In this document: in pieces, positions 22,901-37,900 of the stretch | Position numbering within the stretch: position 1 is the first letter of the stretch | Layout: each line of letters starts with the position of its first letter | Assembly: GCF_954871325.1 (NCBI RefSeq) | Contig: NC_088778.1 | Span: forward strand, 10,015,743 to 10,079,742 | Length of the DNA: 64,000 nucleotides | Source: Gordionus sp. m RMFG-2023 | Taxonomy: Eukaryota > Nematomorpha > Gordioida > Chordodea > Parachordodidae | Direction of reading: 5' to 3' | Notes under the pieces: model-generated | What the model saw: only the letters and a program-made list of their open reading frames with translations | What the model was told of the DNA's origin: nothing | Database searches by the model: none | Translations under genes and position numbers: made by a program

Positions 22901-25900
22901 AATCTCTTGGTAAAAAAATCCGCGCCATCACTGGTGACCCTAAGGAAGGCTTCTATCTCAGACAGCGCATATCTACTGATATATGCAGATCTAACTGCAT
23001 TGCCATCCACGGCTCTCTTTTTTGACCTCCTCCCACCCAACATACAATTTACTATACGAATTATTTTTTTTTTATTATACAGTTTTTTATATAGATTTTT
23101 ATTTACAAATAGTTTACATGATATTTTTAATATATATTTTTAAATTACGTATATATGTTTTACTTTTAACGTTCAATGTATTATTTTAAACTAAATTACT
23201 CTTGTTATTGATATTAACTGCATTTTATGCTAGAGATCTGCAATACCGGGCCCGTTCGGGTCCTGGCATTTTAAATAATTTGTCTCGGGATGATTCGGTT
23301 CAAATATTCTAAGAAATTTAAGGGCCTAATATAAAAAATTTAGACCGGGCGGGATTTAAATTTTAAAATATAATATCATTGAATTATGAAATAAAATAGA
23401 TATATTTTAAATTTTTTGAAATAAATATTTTTTATTTGTAGAATATTATTATTATAATTAAAAATTTTTAAATTTCTTTATATTTAAATAAATTCCGACC
23501 TGGCCGGACAAAATAATTTTTATTTCGGGTTCGATTTAAAAAAAATTTATTCGCGATCGAGAGGTATTTTTAAAAAAATCCGGGTCAGGTTTAAAAAATT
23601 ACGCCCAATGTTTATACTATTCTTTTTACTATATTTATGATTTGAAATTTTTCCTTTATGATTTAAGTTGCAAGTATGGATGGAACGGCGAGGATTGCAG
23701 AATCTGTCAGACCTATCCAAATTGCAAATACGGATATTGTTCTAAAAATGTTCCCTTTACTTGCGAATGCATGCCTAATTGGAGCGGAATATTATGCGAC
23801 AAAAGTTTAAATTCGTAATTATAATCGATATTTTATTGATGATAAAATACGGCCTTATGTAAAATAATTTGTGATAGGTTAAGAATTAAATTGTATATAA
23901 TTGGGGTTAATGATAATATAATTATGATATTCGAATAATTTGTTTTTTATTTACCCACGTAGAATAATAAAATTCCCAAATTAACATATATTTATTAATC
24001 ATTTTTTCAATGTAATCCTAATTGAACCACATCTAAAAAAATTTTGCGTGGTCAAAAAGGTAACTGCCTTGCTTAAATATTTAGTATTTTCAATTATGAG
24101 GCTCTCGTAAAGATGTAAATGATATTTTAACAAACTAAATTGTTTTTTGTTTTGTCAGTGCTATTCAAAAATAAAAATATTTAGGAATGCTAATTTTTAT
24201 TTGTGAAAGGGGGGGGGGGGGGTTAAACAGCATTTTTCCTCCATCTGATGCCATATAGAGAAACAGATATTAATCTTAATAATTCTAAAAAAATCAAATA
24301 TTTTGATTTAGCAAACGCATTTTGAGTAAAGTTAATATATAGTATATAATTTATAAAGTTTTAAAAAATAGGCCTCTTTTACCTTGTATATAGGAGACCG
24401 AGGTATCCTAAAAGGCAAATAGTATCAAAGTTACTTAATAATTCTAAATAAATATCATATTGGTCTCCTTACTTTTACACTATATTTTCCAATAAAAATG
24501 GGGAAAGGATAAGCCATACCCCGGGAAAGTTACGTCTAAGCATGGACGTTTGTGAGATTTGCAATTTTTATTATTTTTGTAAACATTATTATATAATTAT
24601 CAAAAGATCTATTTATGTAAAAATAATATTTATAGAATTAAAATTGATAATTTTGGTCATATTATAAATGTTAAAATTGATGTCTAAATGGCTCGTATGA
24701 TTTCTGACATTAACCCCGTAGACTCAGAACCACATTATCTAGAACATGGTTGAACATTTTTTTAATAAATATAATTCAACATAAAATAGAATAGGAATTA
24801 ATCTTTTACAAAAGAAAATATGATAATTAAAACCTCAATTTTTATATTTTAGATCTATTGTTATTTGAAAAAGTGATGTGAGTGTGGATATCACATATTG
24901 TGTTATATAAATTTTAGATATGATCTAATTTAATATATTTTTTATAGCCACATAGAAAAATTCTACAGGGCCGCCCGTCAGCCCAGGCCAACAGTAACGT
25001 CAATAAAATATAGATCTGCCCAAAAAATTTTAATGTTACATTTTCTTCTTATTCCTCTTTTGCTTGATTAAATATTATAAAATGAATTTAAAAAATAAGA
25101 AAAGTTTTAAAAAGAAGGTGAAGGATATCTAATATAAATGGAATAAAATAGGTAAACATAATTATTTAATTAAAGTTATTGATGTATTTTAAAATCGAAT
25201 GTAGGGATGACCGGGGTAAAAAGATTTGTATTTTACATTTTTAGTATAAATTTTATGTAGACAAATCCCTCATCTACAAAAAACGTATAATTCTATACCT
25301 ATAATACTTTAGGAGCTATGATTAATTATATGAAATGGGCCATTTTCCCCATATCTAGAAAATGGCTAAGCATCTGTGTAAAATGGTTATAAAATTAAAA
25401 TTATTTTATTGAACAAAATATTACAATTTTGACGCCTATTTGCAACTTTTAAGCAGGGCTGCAAACCCGAACCCTGAACCAGGACCCTTCGAACCCATAA
25501 TATTTTACTTGACCCAAACTCTTTAAAATTTAGAGTTGAATAACTTTTTTTTTAAATATTAAATTTTTATTTATTTTAAAGAATTTATTAAATTAAAATA
25601 TATATAACTATATTAAAATTAAAATATGAAAAACATAAAAATTATTTAAAACATAAAACAATAGGACCAAAGAAAAAACATAATCACAATGTAAAATAGC
25701 TTTATATGCGCAATATATTAGGCATAAAAATTGAAATTTTAATATTATTAATTATAATGATAAATTATTTTGGGAAGGGCTAATTATAGTATTAATAGAG
25801 TTTATAAAAAACTGATGTTTCTGTTACTCCTGAACCTGGTTCATAGATATTTCTATGAAACTGAACCCTTTTTTTAGAAGAAGGGTTCACAGTCCTGCTT

Positions 25901-28900
25901 TTTAGAATACGGGAATATATAATTTTTTTTATCAAAAATAGTACATTTTGAGTGTGCCCATTTTAGGCACATCGTACAATTCAATTATTCTTCCCCTTTG
26001 TGACTATTCTTAAAGTTTTATTCCAAATAACACATATTTATTGTTCCTTTTTGCGCAAAGTATCTTTTTATATGGTGTAGACGCAAATATTTAAAAATTT
26101 TCTCTTTATAACTTAAATCAGACGATACCTTTTAACCGTTTTTCCAAGAGCAACTTTACCCCAAGGTGATATATATTGTACAAATCGTTATTACATGACT
26201 TCTAATTGAGCTATAAAATACCGATATATTTCAATATAAGGCTTTAAGGACATGTATAAAATTTTTTATATTTTATTATAAGGCTCTAAGGACATGTATA
26301 TAAAATTTTAATAATATCTTGGCCTTCCTATATTTTTCATATGATTTTAAAAATTATTGGTTAAAAACGGTTTTTTTAGTAAAATATGTCAAACCAGGAA
26401 AGTTTTTCAAATGATGAACATGGGTGAGATATTAAATATAAATATACATCCTCACACTAAATTTAAGTTTTTTATGCTCAGGGTTAAAAATTTATTCCCC
26501 TTTAAAAAAATTGCATCGGGTTGTGGATGGAGGTCTCGCCGAATTTTGATTTTGCAGACTTCATCTTTATATCAAATAAAATATGGAATCTACAAAGCCT
26601 AATAAAAATTAATTTAAAATTATATGGAGATTCATACATACTTAATAAAAAGATATTAATACCAGGATTGGTAAGTCGGGCAATTAACTGGTCCTACTCA
26701 GTTATCAAATACCCTAAAAAATCTGAAGAAAAAACGATATAAATACATGTAATCACAATACTGATTGAGTCCACAATATCAAGGGGAGATCTTACTATGA
26801 ATATAATAAAGTATATGATATAATACAAGAATTACGCATTTTAAGTGGTGATGATCATATTTTAAATGATATCCTAAATTTCAGAACTAAAAGCGGCCAA
26901 TATAATAGCGAATTATGTGGAAAGTAGTAACTTCCATATTCAATCAAATTAGTGATGTGCTTTGCTTACCAAGCCCACTAATAGAAGTGACATTTTATTA
27001 AGAATTCTTATTTCTATTTCTTCTTCAGAAAGAAATTGGTCGATTTGGGTTAATATTCTTATTAAAACATAGTTTGGAGATCTCGACAACATGAAATTGA
27101 TTAAAATATATTAAAGAAAATGAAAATATTGAATATGAAACAAAGACACTGCCACGACAATAAATTTAAATAGAATCCCAGACGGAAAAAATACCCCCGG
27201 AATTTTTTTTTCATATTTATATGATTTACTATGGATATACTCATATTTATATGATTTACGGGATATACTCATATTTATAAGGTGTAGACAAATTAGCATT
27301 TTAGAAAAAATAAGCTAAATTTTTTTAGGCCCTAATTCATTATTTAAAGATTACTCTATACCCTCTATAATTTTAATTCTGTTGATTAAATATAAATTTT
27401 AACCCTTAATGATAAATAATAAGATATTACATCTTAATAGTTGTCAATGATTGTGGCACTCGCTTATAAAATTATTTTTCAATATAAATGATAGCTAGGT
27501 TATATTAAAATATAATGTATTAATAAATTCAAATTTGTAAAAAAAAAATAATTCCAAAATAAAAATTACCAAAAATTAAAAATCAAAACCCTAATTATAT
27601 TACTTTACCTCATATATTAATATGATAAAGCATCCTTAATAATTCCCCATCACTCTTGGAATTTTTGAATACGTAGAAGATATCCTATGTTATATGTGAG
27701 AATTTCAAAAACTGTTATTTATAAGCGTCAAATTTGATAAAAAAAATACTAATTTTATTTGAAATTTTTAAGGTTTTATTTCCGGGGATTTTTTTAAGGG
27801 GGTTTTTTTTTATCTATTACCATTTAAATATTATTGTAATATTAATATTATAGATTCACTTTTATAAAACATTTATTTGACCGAAAGATATTTGGCCGGT
27901 CAAATACCCAATCCTAATTAATACTGTTAGGGGGAAATAATCGAATCGATGCAAATTCAATCTTATTCTTAAAAACATTGGGAAATAAATAACAAAATAT
28001 ATTTAATGGAATGCAAGCATATCCTCTAATTTTGAAAAAAATTTGAGAAATTCGAAATCCTAAGCATCATTCATTCATCAATTCCCAATTAAAAAATTTA
28101 ATATGAAAGATAATTAAACTTATAGTTTTAATATTCTGATAAAAGATTTATACATTTATTGCATTATTCCAAGTAAATTTTTCTTAGAACTAAATGCAAT
28201 TAAAACTATTCAAATTTTTAATGAATAAAATAATTAAAAGCATTTTTATGAGGTTAAATAAAGTAAATTCCTAATTACATTGACCTTATTACAGATAAAT
28301 TCTAATTATTGTTTTATATTGATAATATATCTTGTTTTTAAATTCTAATTTTTTTTACATTTTCTAAGCGCCCGATTATGGCCGATTTTAAAAAATTTTA
28401 GACTCTCGGTATTTTGAAATTTTAGATAAGTTTATCGATGAATGTAATTTTATAATATAATCAGAAATGTTTCACCAGCTGCTTTGAAGCTTTTAAAAAT
28501 TTCGGTTGGGTCCACTACCAAGTACAACTACATAGTGCAGGACTTATGTTTTTTTATTATTAATGTGAAACATAAATTAAAAAAATTTACCCATAACTAA
28601 TATTTTAAAAAATATATAAAGTTGGAATTATAAATCCATTGTAAAAAGCTTATTCTTTGTTCTTTTAGTTATATTTTCAAAGGCATAAATATTTAGTCTA
28701 GAAGAGAGATGGGGTAGGGTTAGTTTATATTTAAAAATGATTTTTTTTTCTCAATTTCGAAGAATATCTTATATGAGGGATTTGGACCTTTTAAAATTTT
28801 TAGGATATTAATCTCCTGGGGATTTAAGCGAGAGAGTCAATTCACCGGGGTTAAAATTTCCGAAGCCAACATTCCGACAATCCTATGAATCGCTTCGCAT

Positions 28901-31900
28901 TTGACATAACATTTATAATCAGAAGGTGCCAGAAGTTCTGCTATTGAGGTCCAAGCCCTGTATTAACCAATAATACTGTTAACTATAGAGGCTAACCATA
29001 GATGCACAAACACAGCTTCTTATGGATATTATTTATTTATTTCATAATCATATTTACTTATATTACTTAGTTTTTTTTCTAATTTCTACACAAATATTCC
29101 TTGTTTTTTAACACAATTATTCTTCTTTTTTTAAAAAAAAAGTTTTAAACTATTGCAAGCATGATAAAAACGCTTGCTTAAACGAGGGAATTTGTTTAGC
29201 CACTCGATTTGATCAATACGAATGCCTATGCAAAGATGGATATATAGGTAAACGTTGTCAATTAACATATCACAGCCTCAATAATACTTCAAAAGTATGT
29301 CCCTGTTTGAATAAAGGTCATTGCCGCTATTCTAATTCATTTTCGCCTGTGAATTTTAGTGATTCAAATAACTTTCGCTGTGTATGTCCAATGAATTACT
29401 CCGGAAATGTATGTCAAAAGAAGGTATATATATGATGATTTGAATAGTTTTTTATATATAATTAAGTAATAAAGGAATTGGTGAAGTTTGAATAAAAATT
29501 TTGAATTATTTGTAGTAACTTTTTTTAAATATAATATACTTATGATTTTAATCTATACATTGTTGAATAATTAACTGTTATATCTTATATCAGTGGCATA
29601 GCCAGGATTTATCTAAGGAGATGGGGGTATGAGAATGTTTTAAGGGTTTCGTCTCCAACCCTACATTTGGTGGGCATTCTGCCGGGTCTATCCACTGAAA
29701 AATAATAATTAGATAATTTTGATTTCCCCGTGGTTATTTTTACTTTCCTTTTTAAAATATGTAATATCTTTATATCGACTCTATTAAAGTTGACTGAACA
29801 ATTGTAAGAGATCTGCAGAGCCCAGCTCGAATCAAACGGGCTTCAGGCCATGCCTATTCTTTAAAAAAAAATTGGATTGGACTGGGTTGCGCCTAATATT
29901 TTAAATAAAATTGGGACAGGTCCCGGGTTTAAATTTTAAAATATAAATCATTCAAATTTGGAAATAAATTGATATATTTTTGAAATTTTTGCAATAAATA
30001 AGGCGCCAATATTTTTTATTTGTAGAATATATTATTTACAATAATTTTTCTGCATTTAGATAGATACGGGCTGGCCGACAAATAATTTTTATTTCGGGTC
30101 GGACTTTTTGTAAAATTTTTGTTTAGGATCAGGTAAGGCCGGAAAAATTTTAAAAAAAATCGGGCCGAGCTTGTAAATTAGGCCCGAGGCAAGTATCAAT
30201 TATAATATCTATATGCAAATATTTCTTACTTTATTAGTATGTATGAGTGCTTTCAATATAATTGTCTTGTCAGTATAAAGGAAATCATGTTAGTAGGAAA
30301 ATTGGCTAACCTTACGATTAAAAAGCAACTGAAAGCATCTATTCTGAAAATTTAATTATATATATCGTATATTATGCGTTAATACTTAATGCATGACTAA
30401 TACTTGTTAATCCTCAATTATTTTTGTGAATCACAGAAAAGATACCTAGTTATAAACAAAATTGAAACTAAGAAGTCGTTTTAAGCGTGAAATAATATGA
30501 GAAAAAAATTGTCAAAATTAGAATCATGGCTTAGCGGAGAATATAAAAGTTCTAAATATTTGCTTAGTATTTAGCGCCTTACTTTAATTCTTCAATCAAT
30601 TCAGCCAGCCAAAGATCACAATTCAAATAAAAACTATGATATACGTCTTAAGCGTGAAGTCTCCAAAATCCTGAAAGCATTGACTCTGAAATGTATGTGT
30701 GCATATGTATATTTTAATGCTTCAAGCCGTGTTAGATAGTTTAAAGATAAACGCATTATTGGCAGCAAAAGAGTTACTAAGATTAACTGAATATCTGGGA
30801 AAGACAATATGTAATGCCTATTATTATCTAGTCATCAATTCGTTTTCCCAGTCAATAAACAAAAACCAGTTATAAAAATAAAAATAGCGGCAAGTCTTAG
30901 GCTTATTCTTAAATATCGGTGCTGTTTTTCCTTTAAAATATTTTTGAATCATATGATTCTATTATCTTTTAGATATTGTTTGTTCCTTTCGGTTAATTTA
31001 ATAAACATTGAAGTAAAATAATTTAAATTAGAGATTTGTAAGTTCTGGTCTAGCCTATTTTCTTTTAATAATCGGTTCGGGCTGGGTCGGGCCTAATATA
31101 TATTTTTTCAATTTGACCGGGCTAGGTCGGGATGCCTTTTCTACGACACTATCTCATAGACATATAATAAAATATCGATCTAAGTTTTTAATGCAACCGA
31201 ATAAATTGACATAAATTAAATACGATATAGCCCTCAAATAACCTTGGTACTAATCAAGATATAGACAATTCCGATAATGTCGATACGAATTCAATGTTAT
31301 TAACAAATGTCGACCACCGTGTAGACGCATTAATTATAAGTTATAATAAGTTTTTTTCTTAAATATAATATATTTTTGTAATCTATCATAATTACCCACT
31401 TATATTTATCTGAAATATAATAGATCTTACAAAGACTAATATAAAAATGGATGATTGCCAAACTTTTCTAGATATTAATAGAACGCGTTGCCTAAATGGG
31501 GGCATATGCGCCAGGGTTAAATTATTCACCTCCAAAAACGAATTTACACACTACTGCAAATGTCGTCCTTATTTTTACGGAAAAGATTGTCAATTCAAAC
31601 GTAACATTTTATTTTATACAGCTTATACTGTGATATTCTATTTTAAATATTGGCCCTTGATCATAATATTTTTTGAACTATGATCTCTATGAATTCTTGC
31701 CAGACATTATTAATAATTTTAAGCTTTTTCATAATTATAATATTAAATCAACATTTATTAATTTAATTATATAATTCACGTACTTTAGACTAATAAACTT
31801 ATTGAAAAAATCCCTCCACGATTTATTCACTAGCGTATCCAGGATTTTATTTAAAAGGGGGGGGGGTCTTTTGGCCTTTTAACCATAATTTTTATTGGAT

Positions 31901-34900
31901 ATTTTTACGTGTTTTCTTAAAAACCTTCGGCCAGACTGCATTTAAAAAAATTTGAGGTAAAGTGGGGAAACATTTTTGTTAAAAAATGATATTTACGAAA
32001 ACTGACAGATAGGGAAGGCAAAGTGGAGGGTTTCTTGCCACCTCTAACACCAATATATTTAAAACTTGAAAGGCCATCATCGGTCTAGGATTGTAAAATC
32101 ACTATCATAGTGCTATTTTTCTATTGTAGAATAACTACCATAGTGATTTTTAAGAGATATATATATATATATAATTATTAGAATAATTTTTTATATAATT
32201 TTTACATTTATATAATTTTTTCTATTTTATTTTATATTTTAATGATATCCTTTATACATTATATATAATTTATATTAAAATTCTTTTATCTTATTTTCTT
32301 AAATATCTTTCTAATAAATACCTTTTATTTTATATTAAGATTAAATGGGTTCCATGTCAATTCAGCGAAACTTTTTTCGCGGATTTCGAATACTTTTCCG
32401 CGAAGACGATATCGCGATAAGCCAAACTTTTATCGCGAAAATTTTATAGCGAAGTCCTTATCGCGGAGACTATATAGCGAAAACTATTTCGCAAAATATA
32501 TCGCGATGATATTATAGCGAATTTAATATCACGACCACGAGATCAATATCGCGATAATTGTTTAGTGTTGTTAATTAGTCGAGTTCTTCCGACTACGACT
32601 AATAGTCGTAGTAGAGGAAATCGACTAAAATCTTTAACGACTAAATTAGTCGATAGTCGACTAAAGTTTATCCATTTAGATGGCATAGTTGAACCATTTA
32701 ATAGGCTTAGTTGACCCATAGTCGACTAAATTGAATTTTAGAGCCCTGTATAGTCAGGGTAAAAATTAAATTGTAAACAAGTAAATTGAGGTTTCAGTGA
32801 AGATGAACCTTAGAAAAGTGATAATTTTCATATAATCCTTATTTTTTTAAGTTATTTAGACGATGAGTAAAAATAAATATTATAAACATGTCAATAGTAT
32901 TTCAGCGTCATAATCATTATTTTTAATCTTTTTTGAATTTTTTTGAAGCAAATGGGTAAATAAATAAATTGTAAACATGATATTTGGATTATAGGGAAGT
33001 TGAACCATAGAAAAGTAACAATTATGATAATCCTTATTTTTAACTTTTTTGAAGCAAATGGGTAGAAATATACATTGTAAACAGGTTAAATTAAAATTTA
33101 AATGAGTACCATAAAAAGTGATCTCTTAATCGTTATTTTTAAACTTTTTAAAATTATTTTGAAGCAAATAGGTATAAATATAAATTGTAAACATGTTAAA
33201 TTAAAATTAAATGAGGATGTATAATAGAAAAGTGACAATTGTCATAATCATTATTTTTAAACTTTTTTGAATTTTTTTGAAGCAAATGGGTAAAATGATA
33301 AATTGTAAATCATAATCGTTAATTTTAAATTTTTGAAGAAGTAAATGGGTAAAAATATAAACTGTATGTGAACATGTTAAATTTAAATTAAGATGTAGTA
33401 TCATAGAAATGTCACAAATGTCATAATCTTAATTTTTAAACTTTTTGAATTTATTTTAACAAATGGGCAAAATAAGTTGCAAACATGTTAAATTGAGATT
33501 TTAGGGAAGATGAACCATAGAAAAGTGACAATAATCTTATTCATTATTTCTTAATTTTTTTGAAGAATTTGAAGCAAATGTGTAAAAATATAAATTAGAA
33601 GCATGTTAAATTAAAATTTCAGTAAAGATGAACCATAGAAGAGAGACAATTGTCATATTCATTATTTTAGAACAACTGAATATATAAATTGCGAGCATGT
33701 TAAATTATAATTTCAATAAAGATGAACCAAAGAAAAGTGACAATTTTCATATTCGCTATTAGTCAACTTTTTATACCACTCAGATGTTATATAAATATTA
33801 TTAAAAACTCCCACTCTAACTACAATATATCATTATCAATACTATTTTAGAGAATATATAAGAAAAATTCATAATTTTTATCTATTTTCGACTTATCTCA
33901 TTTTATTTTGGAATTCTGTTTATATAATTTAAAACACCATTGAATTCAAAGTCGATTTTTTGTTAATTGCAATAAAAAAATCAGAATATGTTATAAATTA
34001 ATTATGATCTTTAACTAATAATATTAATACACGGTATATAATACTTTTAAAAAATATATAGAAGAAACCAGCGCTATTTTGAACTTTTGGATTTTAAATA
34101 CCAAAAAATATATAGAAGAAACCAGCGCTATTTTGAACTTTTGGATTTTAAATACCAAAAAATATGTGAAAAAATTACTGTTCACAAAAATATATGAGTG
34201 GGATCGCCGATCATTAAGCTATAATTTTATTGTGCAAAATAATTATTGGCTTAAGCATATTTTTTTTTTGTTTTTCCTCCGTAATTGCTAAATATTAAGA
34301 CAAATATCAAATTCATGATATATATAAAATTATAAAATCCAAGGTCAAATTACATTCAGAGTTCTTTTATTACCAAGGATACCTTCCAAAAATACGAATT
34401 GAATATTTGCATTTTTCATATTCGAATAGATCGAATATTTGTTTTTAACATATTTTATTAAAGAGTTTAAATTGGTATGTTTTGTTAGTATTTCATTTGT
34501 TATATTGTAGTTTTAATAAATCAATATTTTATTTTTAATTCTAAAAAATAACACAATGTAAAAATAAATTCGCGCATGTTCTAAGTTAAGTATGAATTTT
34601 ACCTAATGATATTTATATGTAGAAAAAAAAGGCTCAGACTTTTAGTTTGAAGTCCATAATATTTGTCTTAATAATTATATTTTTAAAATTTATTTTGCTG
34701 TTTATAACTTTTTTATATGTGAAGAGTTTCAAAATTATTTAACCCGCCTGCTCGTAATTATTTTACCATCCCACCCCTTAAGTGGGCGAGCGTTAAAAAC
34801 TAGCTCATTTCAGCAAAAAAAAGCTTAAAAATAAAGATTCTGACAATTGTCACCTTTCTTTATCGAAATCTCAATTTAACAAGATTAAATTTTATATTTT

Positions 34901-37900
34901 TACTCATTTGCTTCACAAAAATTCAAAAGTTTAAAAATAACGATTTTGACAATTGTCACTTTTCTATGGTAAATCTTCACTGAAATCTTATTAACATGGT
35001 TATAATATATGTTTCTACCCATTTTCTTCAAAAAAGTTTTAAGATAACGATTATGACAATTGTTACTTTTCTATGATTCATCTTCCCTAAAATCTCAATT
35101 TAACATGTTTACAATTTATTTTTTATTTTGCGTCAAAAAAATTAAAAAATAAAGATTAAATGACAATAGTCACTTTTCCATGGCAACATTGAAGTCCCAC
35201 TTTAACATGTTTACAATTTATATTTTTACCCCGAATAAAGAGATGCAAGTTTGGCTCAAAAATTTGACTTAATCGACTAAATGGGTTAAGCCGACTAAAT
35301 AGATCAAATTAGTCGACTAGTCGATGTCTCTCGAGTCTTTAGTCAATTTTTTGACTATGACTATTAGTAAGTCGTCTTTTGGCCAAATAAATCTAGTCGA
35401 TTAACAACACTATATTTTGAAACATTTATTTTTATGATCATGAATAATATTTTTAAAAAATAGATACAAGATTAATTCAATGATGGAGCTTTTAATTTTC
35501 TTTTAGCTTATTGGAATAAAATATTTTCTGTTATCCTGCCCTATGCTTTTCCTCGAAGTTTTATTTTATGAAACGCGCTAAAGGAACTAGGTTTTATTAA
35601 TATATTAATCATTGATTCATTAGCTAAACCTCGATATTGGCGAAATTGATATACTGGTTGCGCTAATATTTATTGTCTAAAGTCCTTAATATATAAAAAT
35701 TTATCAATCAGTTTTGCCGATCACTAATCAAGAGTTATACTATTAGACTGCCTTCATCGAATTTTTATGGTAATTTAAAAATAAATTACACCTCAGGCAA
35801 ATAAAGGATTTCTCTAATTCAAAATATTTTGAATCTTATGATTACGATTTTAGATATTTTTACATCTTTTCTATAAAATGGTAGTTCAAAATATAATAGG
35901 AATCAGTATCTAAAGCCTTGAGCATGTAGTTTGTCAAAGTTTCCATACATTTATTCTTAGTTTAAGCCAATATGTAATGTTTAACTACAATACATGTAGG
36001 TTAGAGCTATAGTATATATTATTTTTCCCTTAATTACTCAGAATTATAAATACTTAAAGTAATCTTTACTCATTTCCCAAAAGATGATTTTGCTACAAAA
36101 TTTTTATTTTCTCAGTATTGAATTTCTTAAAAAATTGCTCAGAAATATTTACTTTTTTTTGAGTTTTCAAATTAATCATTATATGTCTTAATAATAAGAT
36201 AATTCTAGGAAAATTTTAAAAAAATTACTAAAATCTTTTATGATTTTTAAAAATAATCTGAGGAAATCCGCTAAAATTCTTAGCTTGTACTATTTTTTTA
36301 CCTTGATTGTAAAAATTTCTAAGCATTTCAAAATATTTGTTCAAATTTACTTTTAATGACATAAAGCATATTTTAAAAATTTATGTTGGAGGGAGGGGAG
36401 GGGGTGAATTTATTGGGCTAAAAATTTTAACCAAATATCCCCTCCATATTTACAACAATGGAGAAGAGCTCAGAAAGATATTGGTTAATTTATTTTTTAT
36501 CATATCAGATATAAGTTACATGCTTACTTTAAAAAGAGATTATTCTAGATAAAAATTTGATTCTAGATGATATAACAAATTTCAGAGAAAAGAAGACCTC
36601 TCTTTATAAAATTAAAATCAAAAAATTCCAATATGATTACATTAGTTTTAATATATAATATTTATCAGAGATCTGCAGACCCTAAGCCCGGCCTGAATAC
36701 CAGGGCCGGGCCGTATTTTTTTAAAAAATTTATACAACATGAATTATTATATTCGTCAATTAGATATGGTTATAATGATTATATATAGTTATGATTAATA
36801 TAACGTTTGGTGAAAGATAACACTAGCTAACACTCATAGTATCTATTACATAATATATAGTATCGAAATTTTGAGGCTTAGTCTATATTTTTCTGGCAAA
36901 AATATTGAGATAGCCGTTTTTAAAAATCGGGTTAAAACGAGCCGTTTAACAACATTAGCTAATATGCTTGCTTATTAAATGATAATACTCGCCGAAAAAT
37001 ATGATAAAATACCGAATAGATGAATTTTTTGTATAGGTCGAATATAATTTTAAAAAATCCCAGGCCGGGCCCCTAAAAATATATCTTTTAAATATCCGGG
37101 CCGGGCAGGGCCTAAAATTTTTAAACCCGGGCAGGGCTGGGCCGTAAAAAATTTTTGAAAAAAAAATCCGGGTCGGGTCGGGCAGAAAATATTTTAATCC
37201 GGGCCGGGCCGTGCAAATGGCACCTCTGCAGGTCTCTGATATTTATAATCAAATTTTTTCGTAAAATGAATTCTTGGTTATAACATTTATTTAATTTTTA
37301 TATTAACTCTTAAAATTTATTCAATTAATACTATGTTTAATTAAAGGTATTATTTATAATTTGATAAATTATCATATTTTTTTAAATACAATTATTTGTA
37401 TAAGAATTACTTATATTTTATGTAATTGTTACTTATATTTTATGTAATTGTTAAATTACATTTTTTTAAAAATAGAGTTTTTATCAGGGATGTGAACCCT
37501 TCGACAAAAAAAAAGGGTCCAGGTCCGGGTTCGGGTACGGGAACATAATAATAATGACTCAAAAAGATATTTTTTTTCATTTATTTATTATTATACTTCA
37601 ATATATACAACAAATGAAAAATTTAAAAATGAAATAATTTATATTTTAAATGTTTTATTCTCGCACAATCATAATATCTTCTAAAATATCATTTGAGATT
37701 TCCAAGTAGTAGACCATATATATTTCAAAGATGAAAATTCACGTTCTACCCTTTCCTAAAATAGATAGTTATCTTTATAATATTATTGTACTTGTGTCGC
37801 CGGTACAGCCATGAAGATTCGAGATAGGATATATAATTCTGGATATATTGAAAAATTTTCTTCCCAGAATTTTAAAATTTATATCCTTATTTATTCTCTT

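Larger units (their letters stand above)
32563..35412. mobile_element. Foldback-like element with inverted subterminal arrays
   Basis: 2850 bp in the intron between EGF 5 and the VWC exon. The ends are TAGTGTTGTTAATTAGTCGA (left) and, inverted, TAGTGTTGTTAATCGACTAG (right). Each terminal arm of 100-170 bp is packed with TAGTCGACTA words. Inside the arms lie a direct array (32757-33770) and an inverted array (34825-35240) of the same repeat. The centre holds no recognised transposase. This is the architecture of foldback elements; the terminal sequence suggests mobilisation by a hAT transposase. The flanks show no clear duplication. Confidence 0.75.

Noticed and set aside
26357-26742. Two overlapping open frames in the ligand intron
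   Set aside because: They resemble weakly a stretch near 36337-36600 but no family; too little to call a gene or element.
34079-34291. 70-codon frame with a duplicated peptide
   Set aside because: Its length comes from the 54-bp duplication inside a noncoding foldback-like element.
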